Shown: positions 1-7,631, numbered from the stretch's first letter. The stretch is DNA of 8,798 nucleotides from Hydrogenophaga sp. (GCA_025458545.1 JALOSH010000160.1:1-8798), one strand, 5' to 3'. Made by a program: numbers and translations. The notes: generated from the sequence alone by a model not told the origin.

Positions 1-632
1 GGCACGCTCACGTGCGCGCGGATGCGCGGCAGCATGGCCTCGACCTGGCCCACGTCCAGCGTGCCGGCACCGGTCACGCCCTTGAGCGACACGTAATACA
101 CATAGCCGCTGGCCACACGCGCCACCTGTTGCATGCGCTCGGGCGTGCTGGTGGGGGCCAGCAGGAAGATCAGGTCCATGTTCGCGGCGCGCAAGGCGGC
201 GGCGAAGTCTTCGCATTCCTCGGGCGGATAGTCCACCACCAGCACGCCGTCCACACCAGCGCTCGACGCGTCGCGCACAAAGCTGCCGACGCCATGCTTC
301 TGGTCGTAGCGCTCGATCGGGTTGGCGTAGCCCATCAGCACCACCGGTGTGGTGGCGTTGCGTTCGCGGAAGGTCTTGACCATGGCAATCACCTGCGCCA
401 GCCCGATGCCCAGCGCCAGCGCACGGTCGCCAGCCTTCTGGATCACCGGACCGTCGGCCGACGGGTCGGAGAACGGCACGCCGAGTTCGATCACATCGGC
501 ACCCGACTCCACCATGCCGTGCATCAGCTCGGGTGTGATGTCGGCGTACGGGAATCCAGCGGTGACGAAGGGAATCAGTGCTTTTCGACCCTGCGCCTTG
601 AGGTGGGCAAACGTCTTCTCAATGCGGCTCAT
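1..632 (-). CDS. trpA: Tryptophan synthase alpha subunit, C-terminus cut off by the window edge
   Basis: Aldol cleavage of indole-3-glycerol phosphate to indole and glyceraldehyde 3-phosphate; alpha partner of TrpB in the alpha2-beta2 complex. The first 210 residues of about 270 are present. Seen: [10 protein letters not shown] (19-28), [19 protein letters not shown] (47-65) with the two catalytic acids at the same numbers as in E. coli, Glu49 and Asp60, [10 protein letters not shown] (97-106), [14 protein letters not shown] (125-138), FLLAPTST, and the phosphate-binding loop [12 protein letters not shown] near the left edge. The start ATG at 632 overlaps the trpB TGA as ATGA, and AAGG lies about 7 bases upstream inside trpB, so the two subunits are translationally coupled. 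No methyltransferase gene separates trpB from trpA, unlike in some Burkholderia-type operons. accD and folC would be expected beyond the left edge, by family gene order. Confidence 0.97.
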   Translation of the reverse strand, partial: MSRIEKTFAHLKAQGRKALIPFVTAGFPYADITPELMHGMVESGADVIELGVPFSDPSADGPVIQKAGDRALALGIGLAQVIAMVKTFRERNATTPVVLMGYANPIERYDQKHGVGSFVRDASSAGVDGVLVVDYPPEECEDFAAALRAANMDLIFLLAPTSTPERMQQVARVASGYVYYVSLKGVTGAGTLDVGQVEAMLPRIRAHVSV

Positions 633-1915
633 TTGGACACCTTCACAACGGATTCGACGCCACCCTTGACCGACTGCCCACGGCAACTGGGTCGGCAATA
701 AAAATCGGCGTTCGACAGATCGGCCACGGTACCGATGTCCTTGTCGCCACGGCCCGAGAGATTGACCAGGATGGACTGGTCGGGCCTCATGGTCTTGGCC
801 AGCTTCATGGCATAGGCCACGGCGTGGCTCGATTCCAGCGCGGGGATGATGCCTTCGGTGCGGCACAGATAGTGGAAGGCTTCGAGCGCTTCCGTGTCGG
901 TGATGCCGACGTACTCGGCGCGACCGATGTCTTTGAGGAACGCGTGCTCCGGCCCGACGCCGGGATAGTCCAGGCCAGCGCTCACGCTGTGTGTCTCGGT
1001 CACTTGGCCGTTGTCGTCCTGCAGCACGTAGGTGCGGTTGCCGTGCAGCACACCGGGGCTGCCCTTTTGCAAAGACGCGGAGTGCTTGCCACTCTCCAGG
1101 CCTTCACCGGCCGCTTCCACACCGATCAGGCGTGTGGCGGCGTGGTTGATGTAGGGGTAGAAGATGCCCATGGCGTTGCTGCCGCCGCCCACGCAGGCCA
1201 CCACCGCATCGGGTTGTTCGCTCGCGCATCCAGCGGTTTTCAGCATCTCGGGCATCTGCACCAGGCATTCGTTGCCGATCACGCTCTGGAAATCACGCAC
1301 CATCATCGGGTAAGGGTGCGGGCCGGCCACGGTGCCGATGATGTAGAAGGTGTTGTCCACGTTGGCCACCCAGTCGCGCATGGCTTCGTTGAGCGCATCT
1401 TTCAACGTCTTGCTGCCGCTTTCCACCGGCACCACGGTGGCGCCCAGCAGCTTCATGCGGTAGACGTTGGGGCTCTGACGCTTCACGTCTTCGCTGCCCA
1501 TGTAGACCACGCACTCCAGACCATAACGCGCGCAGATGGTGGCCGTGGCCACGCCGTGCTGCCCGGCGCCGGTCTCGGCGATCACCCGCGGCTTGCCCAT
1601 GCGCTTGGCGAGCATGGCCTGGCCGATGGTGTTGTTGACCTTGTGCGCGCCGGTGTGGTTGAGGTCTTCGCGCTTCAAGAAGATCTGCGCGCCCCCCTGC
1701 TCGCGGCTCATGCGTGCGGCGTGGTAGACCGGTGACGGACGGCCCACGAAGTGCGCGAGCTCGCTTTTGAACTCAGCGAGGAACTCGGGGTCGTGCTGGT
1801 ACTTCGCGTAAGCGGCTTTCAGTTCGTTGATGGCGTGGGTGAGCGTCTCGCTCACGAAGCTGCCACCGTAGATGCCGAAATGACCGCGGAGGTCGGGTTG
1901 CTGGTAGGTGTCCAT
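629..1915 (-). CDS. trpB: Tryptophan synthase beta subunit
   Basis: PLP-dependent condensation of indole with L-serine to give L-tryptophan; works in a cytosolic alpha2-beta2 complex with TrpA, receiving indole through a tunnel. The protein has 428 residues. Signatures: [15 protein letters not shown] (11-25), [15 protein letters not shown] (81-95) with PLP Lys92, AETGAGQHG (113-121) with catalytic Glu114, the GGGSNA phosphate-binding loop (243-248), [17 protein letters not shown] (309-325) and LSGRGDKD (386-393). Salmonella/E. coli TrpB ends shortly after the last motif (397 residues); this protein carries about 25 further residues, including CRPSC (407-411) and ending VVKVSK, as a probably lineage-specific tail. 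Upstream of the ATG only a weak GAG is present, so translation may depend on coupling to trpF. The stop codon overlaps the trpA start. Identity is certain. Confidence 0.98.
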   Translation of the reverse strand: MDTYQQPDLRGHFGIYGGSFVSETLTHAINELKAAYAKYQHDPEFLAEFKSELAHFVGRPSPVYHAARMSREQGGAQIFLKREDLNHTGAHKVNNTIGQAMLAKRMGKPRVIAETGAGQHGVATATICARYGLECVVYMGSEDVKRQSPNVYRMKLLGATVVPVESGSKTLKDALNEAMRDWVANVDNTFYIIGTVAGPHPYPMMVRDFQSVIGNECLVQMPEMLKTAGCASEQPDAVVACVGGGSNAMGIFYPYINHAATRLIGVEAAGEGLESGKHSASLQKGSPGVLHGNRTYVLQDDNGQVTETHSVSAGLDYPGVGPEHAFLKDIGRAEYVGITDTEALEAFHYLCRTEGIIPALESSHAVAYAMKLAKTMRPDQSILVNLSGRGDKDIGTVADLSNADFYCRPSCRGQSVKGGVESVVKVSK

Positions 1916-1957
1916 GGGGTGTCTCGGTTCAATGACCCGAGCGACCCTGGAACGGTG

Positions 1958-2635
1958 TCAGCTCGGACGGGATAAGAGGGCGTCGGCCGCGCGCACGGCG
2001 GCGACGAATGCGTGGATCTTGGCGGCGTCTTTGATGCCTTTGGACACCTCGACGCCGGAACTCACGTCAACGGCCCAGGGCCGCACGCGGCTGATGCCAT
2101 CGATCACGTTTGCAGCGTCGAGTCCACCAGACAAAACGAGGCGAGAGCTGGCGTTTAGAAGCGGGTGTGACCACGGGAAAGCGTTCCAGTCGAAGGATTG
2201 ACCACCGCCGCCAAAACCCTCGACATGGGCGTCAAGCAAGACAGCCTGGGCGGCGGAAAAGTCTTGCGCGTATTTTAGAAGATCGAAGCCCGCTCCGGCT
2301 GGGCCAGTGGGTATGCGTGCTGCCCGCAGAAAAGGGCGGCCAGCGGCCAGGCAGTCGGCCGGCGTTTCGTCGCCGTGAAACTGGAGCAGGGCGTTGGGAA
2401 CGGCGGCCACGCCTTGCGCGATGAACTCCGGACTCGCGTTCACGAACAGCAGCACCGGTGTGACAAAAGCGGGCAGACGCCGCGCCAGTTCACCCGCCCG
2501 CTCGGGCGACACGAAGCGCGGGCTTTGCGGATACAGCACGAAGCCGATGGCGTCAGCGCCCGAATGAACGGCCGCATCCACGTCGGCCTCGCGGGTCAGT
2601 CCACAAATCTTGATGCGAGTGCGAAGGTGTTTCAT
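1958..2635 (-). CDS. trpF: Phosphoribosylanthranilate isomerase
   Basis: Amadori isomerisation of N-(5'-phosphoribosyl)anthranilate to CdRP in tryptophan synthesis; a cytosolic monofunctional (beta/alpha)8 barrel of 225 residues, normal for stand-alone TrpF. Seen: strand 1 RIKICGLT (7-14) with general base Cys11, GADAIGFVLYPQSPR (26-40), LLFVNASP (62-69), LQFHGDE (84-90), LLDAHVEGFGGGGQSFDW (133-150) with general acid Asp135, LSGGLDAANV (168-177) and phosphate-binding VDVSSGVE (189-196). I chose the ATG at 2635 because the family starts a few residues before KICGLT. The frame extends upstream to 2737, but that part translates an intergenic repeat. No convincing Shine-Dalgarno sequence precedes 2635. 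In this group trpF is separate from trpC and joins trpB and trpA, as here; trpB starts 42 bases downstream. Confidence 0.96.
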   Translation of the reverse strand: MKHLRTRIKICGLTREADVDAAVHSGADAIGFVLYPQSPRFVSPERAGELARRLPAFVTPVLLFVNASPEFIAQGVAAVPNALLQFHGDETPADCLAAGRPFLRAARIPTGPAGAGFDLLKYAQDFSAAQAVLLDAHVEGFGGGGQSFDWNAFPWSHPLLNASSRLVLSGGLDAANVIDGISRVRPWAVDVSSGVEVSKGIKDAAKIHAFVAAVRAADALLSRPS

Positions 2636-2659
2636 CGGCAGAGGTGACTTGTTCGGGGA

Positions 2660-2737
2660 CACCGCGGAACCGGCTCCGCCGGGCCGCCAGTGTCGCCCCC
2701 TGGGGGGGTGACGCCGCAGGCGGCGCGGGGGGTGCAT
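2660..2737. repeat. GC-rich palindromic intergenic repeat (REP-like) between truA and trpF
   Basis: The 105-base truA-trpF spacer is filled with nested inverted repeats: CCGCGG (2662-2667), CCGGC-TCC-GCCGG (2670-2682), CCCCC-T-GGGGG (2696-2706) and CGCCGC-AG-GCGGCG (2712-2725), followed by a G6 run (2727-2732). I recognise this combination, in particular the run of C then G next to GCCGCAGGCGGC and the CCGGC..GCCGG stem, as a dispersed intergenic element common in Comamonadaceae genomes. That is from memory and was not searched. It lacks a T-tract on either strand, so it is not a standard terminator. An open frame through it in the trpF frame (start 2737) only translates the repeat. Confidence 0.6.
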
Positions 2738-2740
2738 TGA

Positions 2741-3508
2741 CTACGGCAACCAGTCAAAAGCGGGCGTGCGCTCCGGGATGTTCCAGGACGCATCGTAGAC
2801 CGGCCCGAGAAAGTACAGCCCGTCCGGGGCAAAAGTGGGTGCGGCGGCATCGCGGCTCTTGGCAGCCAGCACCTCGGCCATCCACTGTGGAGGGCGGTTG
2901 CCCGTGCCGATCGCGATCAGGCAGCCCATGATGTTGCGGATCATGTGGTGCAGGAAGGCCGACGCTTCGAATTCGAAGCGCCAATAGGCGCCCCGGCGCA
3001 CGATCTCGATGCGCCGCATGTCTTTCACCGGGCTGTGCGCCTGGCACGAGGAGGCACGGAACGAGGTGAAATCGTGTTCGCCAAGCAGAAAGTGAGAGGC
3101 CGCCTGCATGGCTTCTGCCTTCAATGGGCGAAACACCCAGCCCACCTGTCCCGCATCGACGCTGGGACGCACCGGCGATTCGAGCAGCACATAGGCGTAG
3201 CGGCGAGCGGTCGCACTGGCCCGGGCGTGGAAGCCCGGTGGTACCGGCCGCGCCCATTGCACGGCGATGTTGGGCGGCAAGAAGCTGTTGGTGCCACGCA
3301 CCCAGGCGTTGGTCGGACGATCCAGCGGGCCATCGAAATGCACCACTTGGTTCAGGCCGTGCACGCCCGCGTCGGTGCGGCCTGCACACAGGGTCTTGGG
3401 CGCGGCGGTGGCCAGGAAGCGAGCCAAGGCACGTTCCAGTTGGTCCTGTACGGTGTTGCCTGGAATGGGAGCAGGTTCGCCGGGCGGCGTCGGTGACGAC
3501 AACAACAA
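2741..3508 (-). CDS. truA: tRNA pseudouridine(38-40) synthase, atypical N-terminus
   Basis: TruA converts uridines 38, 39 and 40 in tRNA anticodon stems to pseudouridine; a cytosolic homodimer. The body is clear: GNTVQDQLERAL (17-28), catalytic-loop LCAGRTDAGVHG (40-51) with nucleophile Asp46, FHARASATARRYAYVL (92-107), LGEHDFTSFRA (142-152), FLHHMIRNIMG (185-195) and the Burkholderiales-type end FDWLP. The family normally begins with a strand like RIALGxxYDGxxYxGWQxQ directly before GNTVQ. Here the preceding 16 codons are Leu/Ser/Pro-rich (SSPTPPGEPAPIP), and none of the three minus-strand frames at 3461-3600 encodes a GWQ motif. No ATG is available; the most upstream usable start is a TTG at 3508, without a clear Shine-Dalgarno sequence, 14 bases after the fimV stop, so reinitiation after fimV is likely. 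Length is 255 residues against about 260-270 usual. Function may be reduced, or the sequence may contain a local deletion or error. Family assignment is certain; integrity is not. Confidence 0.88.
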   Translation of the reverse strand: MLLSSPTPPGEPAPIPGNTVQDQLERALARFLATAAPKTLCAGRTDAGVHGLNQVVHFDGPLDRPTNAWVRGTNSFLPPNIAVQWARPVPPGFHARASATARRYAYVLLESPVRPSVDAGQVGWVFRPLKAEAMQAASHFLLGEHDFTSFRASSCQAHSPVKDMRRIEIVRRGAYWRFEFEASAFLHHMIRNIMGCLIAIGTGNRPPQWMAEVLAAKSRDAAAPTFAPDGLYFLGPVYDASWNIPERTPAFDWLP

Positions 3509-3522
3509 CGGCGCCCGGTGCG

Positions 3523-6309
3523 TCAGGCCAGTTCGTTCAGGAACGTGCTCGCTTTGGACTTGAGCGAACCCGAGGCTTCCGCCAGCACCTCTTCGGCCAG
3601 CGAGCGTGCGCCCTCCAGGTCACCGATGGCGCGGAATTCTTCGGCCAATGAGAGCTTGGTCTCCAGCGGATTCTCGGCCGTGAGACCGCCCAGGTCGGAC
3701 GGCATGGTGTCCGGAGCCGAAGCCGGTGCTTTGTCGCTCAGGTCGAGGTTGATGTCGCTCAGGTCGAACGACAGCAGCTCCGGTGTCGCCGGCGGCGCCA
3801 CGGGGGCCGCTTCAACGGCCGCGCCCAAGTCCAGTTTCAGGTCGTTGGCGGCGTTCGAAGCAACGGGTGCTTCGAGACCGAAGTCTGGCAACACCTCGTT
3901 GCCATCGAACATGCCTGGCTCGGATGCGGCTGGGCCAGCCGCTGCCGCCGGGGGCGCGGTGCCGGGGTCGGACAAGGCCATCGGTTCCGACGGGAAGTCG
4001 AGGTCGAAGTCCATGGGCATGGATCGGGAGTCGAGCTTGTCATCCACCGGCGTGCTCGTGAGCGCTTCGGTGGTGTTCAGATCGTCCATGCCCGACATCA
4101 TGGCGTCCCGAGGTGCCGCGGCCGTGAGTGCGGCATGCCCCGAGGGTTCGTCCAGGTCGAGGTCCAGCGCCATGTCGAGGCCGGCCGCTGGCACCGCAGC
4201 AACGGCACCCGGTCGGGTGTTTTGTGCCAGCGTGCTGCTGCCAAAGGGCAGCGTGGCCATGCCGCTGGGAGCGCCGGGTTTCGGAGCAGGGCTGCCGCCG
4301 GGCTGGTACAGCGGGTTGCTCGGGTCGAGCTCCTTGCCCAGGGCGCAGGCCTGCTCCCACTCGGGACCTTGTCCCTGGGTCAGACCATAGGCTTCGGTGG
4401 CCACCACTTCGAACGCCTTGGCGTCGCGGCGTTTGGCGTAGATTTCCAGCAGCTTGTTGTGGATGGCCACGCGGGTCGGCGTGCTGCGCATCGCTTCCTT
4501 GAGGATTTCCTCGGCCTGCAGGTCGCGACCGTAAGCCAGGTACACATCGGCCTCGGCCACCGGGTCCACGTCACCCGCCGCGTCGAGCTGGCTCGGCGAA
4601 TAGACCATGGACGAACCGGATGCGGCGGCCTCGGCGGTGTCAATGCGCTGACCACCACTGGAACCAAAGAACGAATCGGGTTGCAGGCGGCTTTCGAGGA
4701 AGGAGCTGTCGACGCCCGATCCTTTTTTGCGTTGGCGCAGGCGGTAGACACCCAATCCGGCCAGCAAGGCCAGCAGGCCACCAGCGGCTGGCAACACCAG
4801 GGGGTTCTCGCCCAGCTGTGCCATGAAGCTGGGTTCTTCGATGGCCGGTGCGGGCGTCGGCAACGGTGCGGCCGGTGCTGGCGCAGCAGCGGTTTCGGTG
4901 GTGGGGGCTGTGACCTCGGTGGCTGTGGTGGCCGCCACAGTCGCCGTCGGGGTGGCGACGGCCACGGTGGGCGTGCTGACGGGCGCAGTCACCGTGGCAG
5001 CCGCACCTGGCACGGTCAGACCCGGTGCGGTGGCCGTTCCCGCAGACGTCCCGGCCGCGGCGGTGGCCGCTGCGGTGCTGGTGCCGAGCTTGGCCAGGTC
5101 TTCGATGTTGCGTGAGAGCTCGGCGGCGCGGCTGGCGGTTTCCCTGGCCTGGCGCTCCTGCGCGATCTTGGCCTCTTCGGCGGTCTGGGCCGCTGTGGCA
5201 CCTTTCGACAGCGTCAATTTGTCCTGGGTGGGCGCAGCGGGCTTTTTGTCTTCGACCTCGGCCTGCACCCGGCCGGTCGCCTGGCGGTCGGCCCCGCCAA
5301 CATTCGCGGCAGGCACTTGGCCCGCGAGACGCCGACGGAATTCGTTGAAATCGCGGCTTTGGGCGGCGATCACCTGGCGCGCTTCGTCGGCCGGGATCGC
5401 GCTGGCCTGTGCCTGTTCGGGCAGGTCCAGCACCGCACCCGCCTTGATGCGGTTCACGTTGCCATCGATGAACGCGTTGGGGTTGGCGCGCAGCATGGCC
5501 ACCAGCATCTGGTCCAGCGAGACATTGGCTGGCTTGTTTCGGGTTGCAATGCGGCTGGCCGTTTCACCTGAACGCACACGCACCTGCCCGCCGTCTCCCG
5601 CTCCTGCGGATGGCGCCGCAGCGGCTGGGGCGGCGGCTTCCGCACGCGCTGGAGCGGGCTTTGGAGCGGGGGCTGGCCTGGGTGCCGGCGCGGCACGGGT
5701 CGTCGCAGGGGCCGGGCTCACCGCAGCGGCTGCTGGCGGTGTCACCGGCCGCGCAGCGGGGGCCTGCACCTGGGCAGGCGCAGGCTGGGCGGAAACGGCC
5801 GGCGCCAGCGGAGCGGGCGCGGCCGCCTGGCGCAGGTTCGGCGGATCGAACAGCAGGGTGTAGTCGCGCACAATGCGACCGGATGCCCAGTTGGCTTCCA
5901 GGATCATGTCCATGAACGGCTCGTTGACCGGGCGGGAGCTCGACAGCCGCAAATACTGTGCGCCGTTGGCGCGGCGCTGCAGGCTGACCTGGAGATCGGT
6001 CAAGGCGGGGTTGATTTCCATGCCCGCCGCGCGGAAGGTGTCGGCCGGTGCGAGGCCTACGCGAAGGCTGGCCGCTTCTTCGGCGGAGATTTCAGGCACG
6101 TCGATTTCAGCGCGCAGCGGCTCACCGAGCGCTGACTGGACCACCACACGCCCCAGGGCCAGCGCCTGCGCCTCACTGTGGTGGGCCAGGGTGGTGCACA
6201 ACAGCACCGCAGCGGCAACCGCATGTAACCGCGCAAGGCCGCGCAGACCACTTTTTTCGGGGCTGGCGCAGGCCTGTTTGGATGGGGTGTGGCGGGTGGT
6301 TATTGGCAC
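3523..6309 (-). CDS. fimV: FimV-family polar hub / type IV pilus assembly protein
   Basis: FimV is an inner-membrane, peptidoglycan-binding protein that organises the cell pole and supports type IV pilus secretin assembly, twitching motility and cAMP signalling (known best from Pseudomonas). This protein has 928 residues; P. aeruginosa FimV has 919. Order: signal peptide with hydrophobic core about 29-41 and likely cleavage after AQA (49); conserved FimV N-terminal domain 50-160 (LGEPLRAEIDV, then YLRLSSSRPVNEPFMD); Ala/Pro linker 161-240; LysM-like domain 242-297 (SGETASRIA, RANPNAFIDGNVNRIKAG); Glu/Ala-rich probable coiled coil 370-408; Ala/Thr/Val/Pro linker 411-490; transmembrane helix about 502-521 followed by RLRQRKK; cytoplasmic TPR-like segment 582-662; acidic Ala-rich tail with repeated Asp-Leu motifs 711-860; conserved C-terminal FimV domain 883-928 ending LNELA. 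The start is GTG at 6309, with GAGG five bases upstream; no in-frame ATG is available. It has its own candidate promoter, and truA starts 14 bases after the stop. Identity is secure from domain order and the asd-fimV-truA context. Confidence 0.93.
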   Translation of the reverse strand: MPITTRHTPSKQACASPEKSGLRGLARLHAVAAAVLLCTTLAHHSEAQALALGRVVVQSALGEPLRAEIDVPEISAEEAASLRVGLAPADTFRAAGMEINPALTDLQVSLQRRANGAQYLRLSSSRPVNEPFMDMILEANWASGRIVRDYTLLFDPPNLRQAAAPAPLAPAVSAQPAPAQVQAPAARPVTPPAAAAVSPAPATTRAAPAPRPAPAPKPAPARAEAAAPAAAAPSAGAGDGGQVRVRSGETASRIATRNKPANVSLDQMLVAMLRANPNAFIDGNVNRIKAGAVLDLPEQAQASAIPADEARQVIAAQSRDFNEFRRRLAGQVPAANVGGADRQATGRVQAEVEDKKPAAPTQDKLTLSKGATAAQTAEEAKIAQERQARETASRAAELSRNIEDLAKLGTSTAAATAAAGTSAGTATAPGLTVPGAAATVTAPVSTPTVAVATPTATVAATTATEVTAPTTETAAAPAPAAPLPTPAPAIEEPSFMAQLGENPLVLPAAGGLLALLAGLGVYRLRQRKKGSGVDSSFLESRLQPDSFFGSSGGQRIDTAEAAASGSSMVYSPSQLDAAGDVDPVAEADVYLAYGRDLQAEEILKEAMRSTPTRVAIHNKLLEIYAKRRDAKAFEVVATEAYGLTQGQGPEWEQACALGKELDPSNPLYQPGGSPAPKPGAPSGMATLPFGSSTLAQNTRPGAVAAVPAAGLDMALDLDLDEPSGHAALTAAAPRDAMMSGMDDLNTTEALTSTPVDDKLDSRSMPMDFDLDFPSEPMALSDPGTAPPAAAAGPAASEPGMFDGNEVLPDFGLEAPVASNAANDLKLDLGAAVEAAPVAPPATPELLSFDLSDINLDLSDKAPASAPDTMPSDLGGLTAENPLETKLSLAEEFRAIGDLEGARSLAEEVLAEASGSLKSKASTFLNELA

Positions 6310-6318
6310 ATATACCTC
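6307..6318 (-). promoter_or_regulatory. Ribosome-binding site and GTG start of fimV
   Basis: On the minus strand GAGG (6315-6318), then five bases, then GTG (6307-6309). This decides the start of fimV. An overlapping ATG (6309-6311) and an upstream ATG (6321-6323) lie in another frame that closes after a few codons at 6300, so they cannot start fimV. Confidence 0.65.
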
Positions 6319-6339
6319 GACATAAAAAACCGAGAATTG

Positions 6340-6368
6340 ACCATAACATCAACGTATTACGGTGACAA
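6340..6368 (-). promoter_or_regulatory. Candidate sigma70 promoter of fimV
   Basis: The minus strand shows TTGTCA (6363-6368, 5/6 match to the -35 consensus), exactly 17 bases of spacer, and TATGGT (6340-6345, 4/6 match to the -10 consensus). It lies in the AT-richer stretch between the asd terminator and fimV. The predicted start near 6333 gives a leader of roughly 24 bases before the GTG at 6309. An inverted repeat, CAAGC-N9-GCTTG (6366-6384), overlaps the -35 box. Confidence 0.55.
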
Positions 6369-6439
6369 GCTGAGAATCCGCTTGAGTTTCTGAGACGGCC
6401 GTTGGTCGACTCCAGCAAGTCTCTCGCGTTGCGGCCTCA

Positions 6440-6470
6440 CAACGACAAAGCCGGCCCCGGGGCCGGCTTG
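6440..6470 (-). terminator. Strong palindromic hairpin terminator after asd
   Basis: A perfect 22-base palindrome occupies 6448-6469, with 11-base arms AAGCCGGCCCC and GGGGCCGGCTT. It lies 31 bases after the asd stop. On the minus strand it is followed by TGTCGTTG, a poor U-tract. A GC-rich hairpin with an A/T-paired base is typical of Burkholderiales terminators. Because the palindrome is symmetric it can form on either strand. I take it as the end of the asd transcript. Confidence 0.7.
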
Positions 6471-6500
6471 TGCACAGATGTAAGTCGGAAGTAGTGGCGC

Positions 6501-7631
6501 TCAGGCGTCCAACAAAATGCGCAGCATGCGGCGCAGCGGCTCCGCCGCGCCCCAGAGCAACTGGTCACCGATGGTGAAGGCGCCCACGTACTCCGGACCC
6601 ATCGCCAGCTTGCGGATGCGGCCGACCGGGATGGTCATGGTGCCGGTCACGGCCACCGGGGTCAGATCCCGGATGGTTGCTTCGCGCGTGTTCGGCACCA
6701 CCTTGGCCCACGGGTTGTCGGCGGCGATCATGGCTTCGATGTCGGCCACCGGCACGTCCTTCTTCAGCTTGAAGGTCAGGGCCTGGCTGTGGCAGCGCAT
6801 AGCGCCCACGCGCACGCAGAAGCCGTCGACCGGGATGGCGGCCGAGCTGAAGCCTTCGCCCAGGCCCAGGATCTTGTTGGTCTCGGCCATCCCCTTCCAT
6901 TCTTCTTTGGACATTCCGTTGCCCAGGTCCTTGTCGATCCAGGGGATCAGGCTGCCGCCCAGCGGCACGCCGAAGTTGGCGGTCTCGGAAGCGCCCAGGC
7001 TGCGCTGCTTGGCGATCACCTTGCGGTCGATTTCCAGGATGGCGCTCTTGGGATCGTCCAGCAGGGCCTTCACTTCGGCGTTCAGGGTGCCGTACTGCGT
7101 CAGCAGTTCGCGCATGTGCTGGGCACCGCCACCGGAGGCGGCTTGATAGGTCTGGGTGCTCATCCACTCGACCAGACCCGCTTTGTACAGCGCGCCCACA
7201 CCCATCAGCATGCAGGAGACGGTGCAGTTGCCGCCGATCCATTCTTTGCCACCCCGGGCCAGGGCGTTTTTGATGACCGGCATGTTGACCGGGTCGAGGA
7301 TGATGACGGCGTCCTTTTCCATGCGCAGGGCCGACGCGGCGTCGATCCAGTGGCCGTTCCAGCCGGCGGCGCGGAGTTTGGGGTACACCTCGTTGGTGTA
7401 GTCGCCGCCCTGCGCGGTGATGATGATTTCGCAGCGCTTGAGGGCGTCGATGTTGTTCGCGTCCTGCAGCGTGGTTTCGTTCTTGGCCATGGCCGGGGCT
7501 TTGCCGCCGGCGTTGGAGGTGGAGAAGAACAGGGGCTCGATCAGATCGAAGTCTTTTTCCTCGACCATGCGATCCATCAACACCGAGCCGACCATGCCGC
7601 GCCAGCCGACCAAACCAACCAACTTGCTCAT
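6501..7631 (-). CDS. asd: Aspartate-semialdehyde dehydrogenase
   Basis: NADPH-dependent reduction of beta-aspartyl phosphate to aspartate semialdehyde, the common precursor of Lys (and diaminopimelate), Thr, Ile and Met; cytosolic. The protein has 376 residues, normal for the Gram-negative class (E. coli about 367). Domain order: N-terminal NADP-binding fold with [10 protein letters not shown] (9-18), active-site GGNCTVSC (133-140) with nucleophile Cys136, glycine-rich [11 protein letters not shown] (166-176), and [11 protein letters not shown] (274-284) with the conserved catalytic His281. The C-terminal helix ends RMLRILLDA. The ATG at 7631 is preceded by AAAGGG with 8 bases of spacing, a good ribosome-binding site. 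asd lies downstream of a candidate promoter and Thr/Ile/Lys leader, and is followed by a strong palindromic hairpin, so it is probably monocistronic. Nothing in the protein looks damaged. Identification is certain. Confidence 0.98.
   Translation of the reverse strand: MSKLVGLVGWRGMVGSVLMDRMVEEKDFDLIEPLFFSTSNAGGKAPAMAKNETTLQDANNIDALKRCEIIITAQGGDYTNEVYPKLRAAGWNGHWIDAASALRMEKDAVIILDPVNMPVIKNALARGGKEWIGGNCTVSCMLMGVGALYKAGLVEWMSTQTYQAASGGGAQHMRELLTQYGTLNAEVKALLDDPKSAILEIDRKVIAKQRSLGASETANFGVPLGGSLIPWIDKDLGNGMSKEEWKGMAETNKILGLGEGFSSAAIPVDGFCVRVGAMRCHSQALTFKLKKDVPVADIEAMIAADNPWAKVVPNTREATIRDLTPVAVTGTMTIPVGRIRKLAMGPEYVGAFTIGDQLLWGAAEPLRRMLRILLDA

Noticed and set aside
12..701. Plus-strand open frame opposite trpA and the end of trpB
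   Set aside because: Antisense shadow. The opposite strand encodes TrpA with correct catalytic residues throughout.
824..1735. Long plus-strand open frame (303 codons) opposite trpB
   Set aside because: It is antisense to an unmistakable trpB. Its His/Ala/Val/Gly-rich product reflects the GC-rich third positions of the real gene, and it has no recognisable domain.
2636..2737. Upstream extension of trpF to an ATG at 2737
   Set aside because: The extra 34 residues are Arg/Pro/Gly-rich and translate the palindromic repeat. TrpF proteins begin just before KICGLT, matching the ATG at 2635.
2660..2737. Intrinsic terminator between truA and trpF
   Set aside because: The palindromes are strong, but no T-tract follows on the minus strand, and trpF has no visible promoter of its own.
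4900..5080. Possible tandem repeat or inserted element in the GC-rich centre of fimV
   Set aside because: It is the Ala/Thr/Val/Pro linker, kept in frame, with no exact repeat unit or flanking duplications. Such linkers are normal in FimV.
4823..5863. Long plus-strand open frame (346 codons) opposite fimV
   Set aside because: It is an antisense shadow of the Ala/Pro/Thr-rich fimV linkers, low complexity throughout. The same applies to the plus-strand frames at 3518-4390 and 4135-5115.
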